DNA from: Thereva unica
Taxonomy: Eukaryota > Arthropoda > Insecta > Diptera > Therevidae
NCBI GenBank assembly: GCA_949987705.1
Contig: OX465281.1
Location: 190,699,112-190,763,111 of the forward strand
Reading direction: 5' to 3'
DNA length: 64,000 bases
How positions within the stretch are numbered: position 1 is the stretch's first letter; each line of letters opens with the position of its first letter. Below are positions 33,139 to 43,100 of the stretch, in pieces. The translations under genes were made by a program, and so were the position numbers. The notes beneath the pieces are model-generated. The model did not search any database, was not told where the DNA came from, and saw only the letters and a list, made by a program, of their open reading frames with translations.

Positions 33139-34058
33139 CTATACTATTGTGTCCGCTCTCGTTATTGTACCCTTCTGCATAGTTTTAGTCTGTGCTTGTG
33201 TTGTCTCCTGTGTTCTGCAGATCTCTATTGTTTTATCCAATGTTAAATCCGTTACCTCTAGAAGTTTTTTCTGCAAATTTTTCTCCGCTATTCCTATGAC
33301 GATTCTGTCCCGTATCATTCGTTCTTCTTGACCTTCAAATTCACAGGTTCTAACTAGTCTTTTTAAATTCATCAGGAAATTGTCGAATGGTTCCCCTGGC
33401 GCTTGATTTCGGCTGAAGAATATATACGATTCGTAAGCTAAGTATATTCTTTTTTGCTTTACAGAAAGTCTCAAATGCTCCTATTACTTCTGAGTACTTT
33501 CCTTTTTGTTCTGTTGTCAAATTAAAATAATTGTATACTTCAACCGCCTCTGGGCCGATTGCGTTAAGGAAAACCGCAACTTTTACAGCATCAGGGGCCA
33601 GTTCGTGTATGTCGAAAACGAAAATTTTTTTTCGTCTCGGGTTCGCGTAAGTCGAAAAAATTGAAAATTTTCGCCTGAAGCCGACGAAAGGCACTCGAAA
33701 GCTCTTGGGTTATCGAGTTTTTGCATTAGGACACGAACAATTTTCTTTCGACTTACGCGAACGCTAAAATTTTCGTCGCCAAAATTTTTCGACTTCAATT
33801 TTTTTTCGTTCGACTATCGTCGTTCGCCATACACGAACCCGCCCCAGGTTTTTTCCCTAGCTCTGATGCTGTTAAGAAAATATCGAAGTTTTGGTAGAAA
33901 ACTCGCCAATTTTCGGCCAGATTTGTCCCATGTACTTCTAAATTGTCAACTTTTTTTAAGTGATCCATATTTTTATATTCAATTATATTTCTCGTCTCGG
34001 GCGGCCGTCCACGTGGTTTCGGTAATATTACATGAGTATTTTTCTTTACTCTTCCCAT
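33139..34058 (-). pseudogene. gag: Mag-like Gag, interrupted
   Basis: From 34058 on the - strand: basic N-terminus with a PRGRPP AT-hook-like patch, then NLAENWRVFYQNFDIFLTASE, then (after the MITE) DAVKVAVFLNAIGPEAVEVY, KYSEVIGAFETFCKAKKN, and after a frame change FFSRNQAPGEPFDNFLMNLK, ERMIRDRIVIGI and LQKKLLEVTDLTLDKTIEIC. This is the capsid region typical of Mag/K02A2.6-like Gag. Knuckles follow beyond the Helitron at 30900-31000. Confidence 0.85.
33596..33843. mobile_element. Small MITE in Mag-like gag, about 245 bp
   Basis: Inverted ends GGCCAGTTCGTGTATG...CATACACGAACCCGCC with CAGG-like words on both sides. Removing it rejoins the gag frame as GKKP then DAVKVAV. Interior rich in TTTTCG and CGAAAA. 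Confidence 0.78.
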
Positions 34059-34384
34059 TCACGAGTTTATTAAACGATTACTCACAAATTTTTTAACTCA
34101 CGTTGTAATTTCTTGGTTATGTTTTGTTCATCTGTACATATTGTTTTACCACGTTCATTTTTAAAAATTTTTTTTTTATTCAAACTTCTTAAAAGACCCG
34201 ATACTACACTATACTTAGATTCTTTATAATATTGTTCTTAACTCCATGAAAGTAATTTAAAGACCAGACATCACGTGTTTTTGTAATTTTTACCGCACTT
34301 TTTGCCATTGATAGACAAAAAAACAAAAAACCCCGACCAAAGAACGAGATTCAAGCACATTTTTTTTTTTTCAATTGAAGGGCA

Positions 34385-34399
34385 CTACCGACTGCGCCA
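34385..34399 (-). promoter_or_regulatory. Primer binding site, tRNA-Ser type
   Basis: On the - strand TGGCGCAGTCGGTAG directly follows the LTR. It is complementary to the 3' end of an insect tRNA-Ser (ending CTACCGACTGCG plus CCA), from my knowledge of that tRNA. Confidence 0.72.
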
Positions 34400-34555
34400 T
34401 GTATTATTTTATTGAAAGAGCTTTATGACTTTTATGTGACTTTATTGAAGTTCGGAGTACAACTGGCCACTCTTAGTGACAACCGATATAAGGAAGGGTA
34501 TAGTGTAGTTTGACTTTAGTTTGATTGTATTAAAATAGTCTTATTTTGAACTACA
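34400..34555 (-). repeat. 5' LTR of the Mag-like element, 156 bp
   Basis: TG...CA ends, directly next to the primer site and to the right arm of the hAT-like element. It contains AATAAAGTCAC on the - strand, a polyadenylation-type signal. Its short length fits Mag-like elements. No partner LTR was found on the left. Confidence 0.75.
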
Positions 34556-35085
34556 TCAATTGAAAGATAATTTTAATACCTATAACTTTCTCATTTAACT
34601 TTTTCGTATCTGAGCTCAACTTTTTGTTTTATTGGCGAAAAACCGTTTTTTTGACTTTTGCGAATTTTTTAGGTTAAGTTCGCCAATGCAGTTCTGTAAA
34701 AAAAACATACTATTTTTCTTCAAATTAAGTGTTCTACACGACCATATTTTTGTTCCTGCCTTCAATTGTCTGGAAATTAACATTGTGAATCCGTAGATAT
34801 ATTGGACTACACAAACTATGCTCAAAATAAATAAAAATTTGAATTGTCAACCAAATATGTTTTCGAAAGTGATTTCGAACAAACGAAATTCACTCGAAAT
34901 TCAGAACATCAGTGAAATAAAAAATTAAAAATGTGTTTCTCGAAATTTAAAAAAAAAGAAGAAAAACATTAACTTGAAATTAAAAATTGTATTTAAAAAC
35001 AATCATATCAGATTTTGGTGGGGGCCCCTGCTCGTCGGGGCCCTAGGCCATGGCCTAGTCCGGCCTAATGGGTAATCCAGCACTG

Positions 35086-36255
35086 GGCCCGAAGCATATG
35101 AATTAGTGAACAATTGGATCTGCAGATTTGGTGTTTCTCATGAGCTTCACTCTGACCAAGGGAGAAACCAAAAATTACCCACAAAGATACGACACTCTCA
35201 AAATTTCCCATAAGCTCCCTTGCTAGTGAATATATCAATCGACAAGGTGCAAGCGAGACAAAATTCAATTTAAAAACAAAACAAAAATCGAAGAAAGAGA
35301 GGGTAAATAAAGAAATGTTATTTCACGAAGTGCGAAAGAGACGCACTGATTTCTCTTCTCCGCAAATTTTTGTGCCGTCTGGACTTTTATTTTGCTTGTG
35401 TGAATTCATGTACCATCTTCGTGTACTTCCTGCTGTGCATGTGTTTGTGTAGTTTGCCGTTGCTCCGCCCTCTCGTCATTCCGGAGTGCGTACATGAATA
35501 GATTAGAATGAATAGATTTTTACTTTCCTTTTTCTTCGCACAGAAAGGATTACAGTGTCGTATCTTTCTGAGTAATTTTTGGAGAAACTTTGAATCTCAA
35601 GTTTTTCAAGAAGTATGTAAGATTCTCGGGGTGAAGAAGACCAGGACGACGACGCCCCTTCATCCCCAGTCCGATGGAATGGTAGAACGATTCAACAGGA
35701 CAATGCTAGAACACTTAAGGAAAGTTGTTAGTGAACACCAGCGTGATTGGGACAGTTACATCCCTATATTTCTAATGGCATATCGGACAGCGGTTCATAA
35801 TTCCACAGGACAACCCCTTATAGTGTGATTTTTGGAAGACAAATCCGGCTGCCAAGCGACTTGAAATTTGCGACACCTGTTGAAAGCAACGATTCTACTG
35901 GCGGTTATACAGGTGAACTTCGTGATCGACTCGCAGATATCCATCAGCTTGCAAGGAAGAATCTTAAGATAGCCAGTGACAGGATGAAAACTAGGTACGA
36001 CCTCCGAGCAAACTGTAGCGGATACCAGGAAGGTGACCTCGTTTGGCTGTTAAACCCTCGACGACGAAAAGACAAGTCTCCGAAACTTCAGCGCCAGTGG
36101 GAGGGCCCTATAAAATCCTAACACGGATCAACGACGTTGTCTACAGGATTCAACAAGGACCCAAAGCCAAGAAGAAGATTGTGCACATAGACAGGCTGTG
36201 CCGATATCATCAGCCGGATCCAGGATGGACAACTGTTCGGGACGAACAGTCCTAA
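35086..36255 (+). pseudogene. Gypsy copy 2 integrase core end and C-terminal domain
   Basis: Resumes after the 8-bp duplication: VNNWICRFGVSHELHSDQGR-like text with the second catalytic Asp, then (after the MITE) NFESQVFQEVCKIL, TPLHPQSDGMVERFNRTML with the catalytic Glu, and AYRTAVHNSTGQ. A stop near 35826 and a frameshift near 36113 break it. The C-terminus has ASDRMKTRYDLRANC, GDLVWLLNPRRRK and KKKIVHIDRLC. Ends TAA at 36255, nine bases before the end of the purine tract. Confidence 0.88.
35168..35582 (+). mobile_element. MITE family 1, copy C (intact)
   Basis: 415 bp with inverted ends CCAAAAATTACCCACAAAG and complement of CCAAAAATTACTCAGAAAG; AGAAA on both sides (35163-35167 and 35583-35587). 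Removing it restores the Gypsy integrase reading DQGRNFES. Related copies at 10470-11304. Confidence 0.9.
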
Positions 36256-36266
36256 GAAGGGGGCAA

Positions 36267-36769
36267 TGTGATGATTTATGCGCCATCTGTTTGTCAAAAA
36301 GCATAATCAACGATTATCGGTAACCACTCTGGTTGATGTCTGAACTAATGATTTATGTACTAAACTAAAATTGGAACGAGCGATAAGTGAAGACAACTTC
36401 AAGCTTCTGGACGAAAAGAAAAGAACATACCACTAGGCTCTAGAAAAGGGGACGAAGGTTCCAGAAGTTAGATAAAGGTGGAGCTTGGATATAAAAGCGG
36501 CTTGCAGGCGCTGAGAAAATCAGTTTTGATCAAAAGGCGATAAAAGTGTTTTAAAGTTAGAACAGTGAAAAGTAGTGATTAAAAAGTTAACTATAAAGCG
36601 ATACATAGAATTTAATAGTGCGAGATAGTAAATTAGAAGTGATTATAGTGAACTGTAAGAATTGTGTTTGTGTTTTGGTTTGTAATAAATAAATTTTGTG
36701 TGGATAATTAAAAAAAAAGTGTATTCCTTAATTAATCCCACGAATCCGTTAAGCCGTAAAAACGTAACA
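36267..36769 (+). repeat. 3' LTR of Gypsy copy 2
   Basis: 503 bp, TGTGATGATTTATGCG...AAAACGTAACA. It differs from the 5' LTR by many substitutions and several indels (for example an extra ACCACTCTGGTTGATG-containing stretch). Confidence 0.9.
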
Positions 36770-37175
36770 ATATTAATATCTTTAACGTGAGCATTAGTAA
36801 AGATGTCCTTAAAAGGAGTCTTTTAAATCTCACGTGACCGCTTATGTTTCCTGTTGCTTGCGTTGGTTACATGCTAATTTGAATGTTTTTAATTTACTAA
36901 TTTTATGTTTGCATGCTTAGTTGAGAGCCTCATCTCAGCGCTTGATTGTGCTGATTAGGTACATCTTTCTTGGCCCAGCTGAGAATTGCGCCTTCTGTGT
37001 TAGAAGGGCTACTCAAATCTATTACTATTCAGTGTCATCGGCTCCGGGACTAATATTGGCATAATTCAGTAACTTTTTTCCGTTGGGAGAAATCTGTGGC
37101 CGAAACATTAAGAATTAAGATTAAATTTAAAATGTAATTAAAGTAATTTATTACTTACCACTAATATAATTTCAG
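36770..37175 (+). other. Presumed intron or upstream region of the odorant receptor
   Basis: No recognisable coding. It ends in a good acceptor (TAATATAATTTCAG) before 37176. The receptor's first transmembrane segment is not found here, so upstream exon(s) lie further left or outside the window. Confidence 0.55.
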
Positions 37176-40100
37176 ATGTATGCCCTCCATCCCGATAATT
37201 GGAACGACATTGGCAAAGTTTCAATATCTGCAGCAACCGCAATACTTTACTTCAGTGCGAACTTTCAGATAATGCTACTTTTATTCCGGCGAAAAGGTAA
37301 TCACTGTGGAGATTTGCAGCTATATTAATAGTAACTGCATTTAGAGTTCGTCGATATTATCACATATGCCGCAAGAGACGGAAAAAGATTTTATCTTTCA
37401 AAAGAAGAAACCGAACAACAAATATACAAAGACTTCATCTCAGTAACGAAATATCTCTTCATGGTAATATATCTACCAGCGTTTGCAACAATATTTATTA
37501 TGGTTTTTACAACAGCTTCAGCATTTTATAATAACAACCAAGTATTTGAGACTGATAATGTGAATATTTACTTTTTTAAATCACTGCATTTATGTTTTCT
37601 TGAAACGTTTTTTTTTAGGCATTTCAAGCCGAGAATGCGCCATTGCTGTTCTTAATGTACCCATTTAGAAACTCAACGAATAATTACTTCATCGCTTACA
37701 TTTATCCGTTTTTGGCCTTTTTATTGGGTGGTTTATTTATATCAGCATGGCATATTACAATGGCGATTTTATTACTATATCCCAATTATGTTTTTAAACT
37801 CATCAAAGCGAAATTGGAGAAACTTGATGTAAGTTTTTAGTATTTAAATATGTAGATATTTTATAGAAATTGTATTTTGTTTCTTGCTAAGGAAGTTCCA
37901 GAGTCCAAAATTAACGAAGAACTTGAATCACTTATTAACCTGCAAGTTGAAACGACAAAGTATATTTTTTCAGACAGAACGAGTTTTTATATTTTGCTTT
38001 TTAATTTAATTTAAGATTTACCAAAAGAATAGAATCTTTCATATCTGGATATGTGTTCACCGACTTGATTCTATTTTCAGTTTTTCTTTGTTTTTTGCTT
38101 TATCAATTTTCAGAGGTATGTACAAAAATTATTTGATAAAATAACAAATTTTTTTTTTGTAGAGTAGCAAAATTTCAACTGCTGATGTAGCTTATCTAAG
38201 TTTATACTTCTTTGTTATGAGCTCAATTCAATTATTTTATCATGCAATTGGGAATGATATTTACTATCAGGTAAATTATACGTTGTAAATACAGTGACCA
38301 TATTTGTAATTTGAAGAAATGAGGGACAAATCCCCCCACTTTTCTTCTGAAATAAACTAAAAAAATAAGTTTGAATGTAAAGCTTTTAAAATTGTGCTCT
38401 ATTAGGACTGGTAAAGTACTCAAAACTGCTAGCTACTTGCAACTACAGTTGCTCTTGTTTTTGGACAGTTAGGTATACATTGTGAGTGATCCATTGGGAC
38501 TAGTAAAGAATGCAAAACTGCTGCTAGCTACTCACAACTACTCTTGCACTTCTTTTTGGGCAGGTTACCCATAAAATTTCCACCAGATTTTCCAAAGCTT
38601 CAACTACTCAAAAATAGATGGCTTTTTCTTTTTGAAGGCTAAGTTTATGTATTTAAAAATATGTTTATGTAGTATACTCAATATATCGTTAGAACCGGCG
38701 GTCATCTCAAAAGGGCGGATTACCATTTTCTTCACAACCCTTTCGATATGGGTAACAAATGAAAGAGCATCATAAGTAGAATACAATAAGTAATATAGTA
38801 TACTGAATATACCGTTAGATCCATGCCGGCCGCCTTAAGAGGGCGGATTACCATTGTCTTCACAATTTTCCGCATGGATATGTCATAATATCATCAAGAT
38901 GTCCAAAATTGATTGCAAAATTTCACACAAAATACTAAAAAGCACAGAATAATTACTTAGATTAAAAAACTTTTTAATATATCACGTTTTTAAAACGAAC
39001 TAAAAAGTATAAAATAATTTCTCCTAGCCCCATACAGATTTAGAACCTCATACATATTTCTATCGCCGTACAGATAGTCCTGAAAGTTTGCGATTGTGAA
39101 TTTGTAAGAGCTATGAAAACATTTGTAGGATTTAAAACGAAAAAACGTGGGGCGCATCATGATTAATGCGAATGATTTATCAGCCCAGAAACTCTACACT
39201 CTTTACTATTGTCTATAGCATGCACCTCCCGTTTAATTAAAAATTTGCTTTTTTTTTTAAATGAACTAAAAAGTAAAAATAATTCTGCATGTAAAGTTGT
39301 TATGGCTTCAGCCGGTATATGGAAACAACCCACCTTTCGAAATGCAAAAAATCGTCATACCCTTTCATTTGATACCCATACCGCGGGTTGTAAAGAAAAA
39401 AGTGGTCTGCCAATTTGTGTTGGCCGCCATTTTGAAGTTTGAATGACACCACATAACTAATTGCATTCTACTTACCATACCCTTTCATTTGATACCCATG
39501 TCAGGGGTCGAAGAGAACAATACAAAATTCTGCCGCAATAATGATTTTTTTATAAAGTAGTCTGTCACGAGAACTATGCCTATGTGAAAAATTTGTAGTT
39601 GACCGGTAATATAGAAGGGGGTTAAAATCAAATACATACATACAGGTGATCCTAACATACATACATACAGGTGATCCTATAAAGCGAACAAAAACAGCCT
39701 AAACATACCCAAGAAGATACTGAATCTTCCAGCGAAAGTCCCATCAAAATCGGATTAGCCGTTCCGAGATAAAAAGACAGACAGCCATACAGACATACTT
39801 GCTTCTTCTTCTTCGATGGCTCTAAGGCCCAATTCAAGCCTTGGCCTCCATTAGCTTCTTCCTCCAGACATCTCTCTGCTCCGCAGCTTGTCTCCAATTT
39901 CTTATATTGAGCAGTTTTGCTGCATCGTCCTTAACATTGTCTTCCCACCTTGGTGTGCAGTCTAGTCTTTTGCCAACCTGTAGTAGATACAGGGCTTTTT
40001 TGGTATCCTTGAGTTGTAATTATCTGTAACCACGTTGTGGTTAATAAAACTCTAATTTTGTCAAATAATCACAAACTGTTTATTATATTAAAATACTTGT

Positions 40101-43100
40101 CGTAATAAACTTAAATTCTATTTTTATGTAAACTTTAACCGTATCTATCACTTTGTAACTTTTTGGACGAGATGTCTGGTAACCTTTTTTGCACGAGCAG
40201 AAAAACGGAGATGCCGGAAATTGGCTCTCTCGATAAACACGATCGGGACGGAACGGGAGACGGCAAGATCACTGAACTTTGAGTTCGGTGATCGATGAAG
40301 TGTTCCGATTGATCGTGTTTATCGTGTGGGAGTTTATTGTGTGGGGGGCAAAATCGAACCGTCACCTCCACGTGGTGCCCCCTGGATAACCAACTAACGA
40401 CGGTAGTAGCGAGTGTGAGACGCTATATTCTCGCCTACCAGCGAAGGGCTAGCAACTCTTCCTGGCATTAACTTGTTGCTATGGAACCAACGGCAGAGCC
40501 TCGGACTGGACAGATTTCACGGAGACGACCCGGCAAACGTATCAAGGCTAACGATTTGAACTTATTTTCATGGAATGTAAGAACATTATACCAACCCGGT
40601 AAGCTAAAAATCCTCCTAGATGAATTGACGAAATACAGAGTGGACATAGCGGCCATCCAGGAGATGAGATGGACTGGACAGGGAATATTTGAAAAAAGAA
40701 CACATAACATTTTTTATAGCTGCAAAGAAAGGGACCACATACTAGGTACAGCATTCATTGTGCGAAAGGAAATAAAACACCTCGTCATAGGGTTTGAAGC
40801 CATAGACGAAAGAATGTGCAAGATTCGTTTAAGGGGCAAATTCTTCAACTATTCAATAATAAATATACATGCTCCTACCGAAGAGAAAACAGAAGACGAA
40901 AAGGAGATGTTTTATGACTCTTTAGAGAGAGTGCACAGAAACTGTCCTCGTCATGATATAAAGATAGTCATTGGAGATGCCAATGCAAAAATAGGACGAG
41001 AAGCAGCGTTTCAGCCGACAATTGGAAAGTTTAGTTTGCACGAACACCACAATGATAATGGATTAAGACTAATAAACTTTGCCATGGCGCAAAATATGAT
41101 TATATCCAGCACCAAATTCCAGCATAAGGATATTCAAAAAGCAACTTGGAAGTCACCAGATGGTGTAACCAACAACGCAATTGATCATGTCCTTATAGAT
41201 GCACGCCACCAATCCAATGTGCTGGATGTGAGAGCATTCCGCGGCGCAAATATAGACTCTGACCACTTCTTAATAGGTACGAAAATTAGGGCCAGGATAT
41301 CTGCAATAAAAACCAGAAGAGGAAACAGAGACCGAAAATACAACGTGGCAGGTTTGAAGGAAGAGCAAACTAGGTCTGATTACGAGAATCTACTCAACGT
41401 TAAAATAAATGAAATCACACGTAACACACACGAAGACTTGAACGATAAATGGGATGATATAAAAAGAACGATAAAAGAAACAGCTGAAGATGTTCTAGGC
41501 TTCGTGCAACAAGGGCGAAGGGTTGAGTGGTTCGATGAAGAATGCGCCCAGGCGACAAGGGAAAAAAACCGAGCGTACCAAGTCATGCTTAATAGACACA
41601 GAACAAGAAACTCTGAAGAGGAGTACAAGGAAAAGAGGAGAGCTGAGAAGAGACTGCACAAAACGAAAAAAAGGCTTTATTGGGAAGAACAAATGAAAAA
41701 ATTAGAAGAATCAGCAAACCTAAATGATGCAAGAAACTTCTACAAAAGCATAAACCAACAAAGGAAAGAATTTAAGCCTAGAGTGACAATGTGCAAAAAT
41801 AAAAGTGGGGAGATATTAAGCAATCATGACGAAATATTGGCTAGATGGGCAGAGCATTTCGAGGAGCTATTAACGACCCCAGAGCAGGAGCACAGTAGTA
41901 CCCCAAACGTACAGAACATGAATCCGGACAATGAGGATGATGGTACAGCAGCCCCTACAATAGAAGAAACACGCCAAGCATTGCGAAAATTAAAAAATAA
42001 CAAGGCATCAGGATCTGACAACATACCTACTGAACTCATTAAGCAAAGCGGAGAGGAAACTATCAGAAAATTGCATGAAGTAATAGTGGAAATCTGGAGA
42101 CGGAAAGAAATGCCTGATGAGTGGAACGAGGGCATAGTGTGTCCTTTACACAAAAAAGGAGACCCTCTATCTTGCAGCAACTATAGAGGAATAACGCTGT
42201 TGAATACAACATACAAAGTGTTCTCACGTGTACTCTATAATAGACTACAACCATACGTGGAAAGAATACTAGGAGAGTATCAATGCGGTTTTCGTCCTGG
42301 AAGATCCACAACAGACCAGTTATTTGTACTCAAAGAAACCCTAGAAAAGGCCGTTGAATTTAACATAAACATCCACATGTTATTCATCGACTACAGATAT
42401 GCTTACGATAGTGTGAACCGCAAGGAGTTATTTGAGGCTATGGAGCAGCTCGGAATACCAAAACACCTTGTAGAGCTGACAAAAATCTCGATGAAAGATG
42501 CAAGGTGTAAAGTCAGAATTGATGGTGAATTATCCCCACCCCTCAGAACAAATAAAGGATTAAGGCAAGGTGACGCACTCTCCTGCTTGTTATTCAACGT
42601 GGCCCTAGAAAAAGCAGTAAGAGATGCATCGATTAACACATCAGGGTGTATCTTTGACAGGTCAGTGCAAATACTAGCCTTTGCCGACGATATTGCTATC
42701 CTTGGAAGATCATTTGAGAGCATGAAGGAGGCCTTTGTAGCACTTGAACAAGCCGCAAAAAAAATCGGGTTGGAAATAAATGAGCACAAAACAAAGTATA
42801 TGTGCACAAAAACACCAGAAGTAGCAGACAAAATATAACGATCGACACCTACAACATCGAAGCAGTGGATGAATTCGTATATCTAGGCACGATTATAACG
42901 AAAGGAAATGACACATCGGCCGAAATCAGAAGACGAATAGCACTGGCTAATAAATGCTACTTTGGTCTACGCAAGCACCTGACGTCTAGAAATATTTCAA
43001 GGAAGACCAAATTGGCACTTTACACAACACTAATAAGGCCTGTCCTACTATATGGTTCGGAAGTGTGGACATTGAAAAACGCAGACGAAGCATTGGTAGG

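Larger units (their letters stand above)
27813..34555 (-). mobile_element. Mag-like Gypsy LTR retrotransposon (- strand), broken
   Basis: On the - strand, in order: short LTR (34400-34555), tRNA-Ser-type primer site, gag, Cys-rich knuckles and protease, RT, RNase H, integrase finger and start of its core, then loss of the remainder at about 27813. No 3' LTR was found. Very short LTR, CCHC-type knuckles with PAYG text and a K02A2.6-like pol suggest the Mag/C-type Gypsy lineage. It is split by a Helitron (to 32916), a TIR element (28403-29043) and a MITE (33596-33843). Confidence 0.8.
26723..35085. mobile_element. Second hAT-like element with nested insertions, 8.4 kb
   Basis: Ends CAGTGCCGGATTAAGCC...GGTAATCCAGCACTG with perfect 8-bp duplications GGCCCGAA (26715-26722 and 35086-35093). 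Both sides carry a GGGGGCCC-CTAGGCCA block inside the tips and long inverted arms: about 27015-27250 pairs with 34556-34815. No hAT transposase is recognisable. About 6.7 kb of foreign sequence (27813-34555) lies between the arms. Region 27251-27812 is AT-rich and without recognised genes. Confidence 0.88.
20616..36769 (+). mobile_element. Gypsy-type LTR retrotransposon, copy 2 (with nested insertions)
   Basis: Same family as copy 1, opposite strand, flanked by ATAT (20612-20615 and 36770-36773). It reads LTR, tRNA-Leu primer site, gag, slip site, protease, RT, RNase H, integrase, purine tract (AAGAAGGGGG, about 36254-36263), LTR. Three insertions split it: hAT-like at 22539-23790, hAT-like at 26723-35085, MITE family 1 at 35168-35582. 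Without them it is about 6 kb. Several stops and frameshifts show it is dead. Confidence 0.9.

Noticed and set aside
37176..37178. ATG as the true start of the odorant receptor
   Set aside because: It directly follows an acceptor-like TTTCAG and the encoded protein would lack the first membrane segment.
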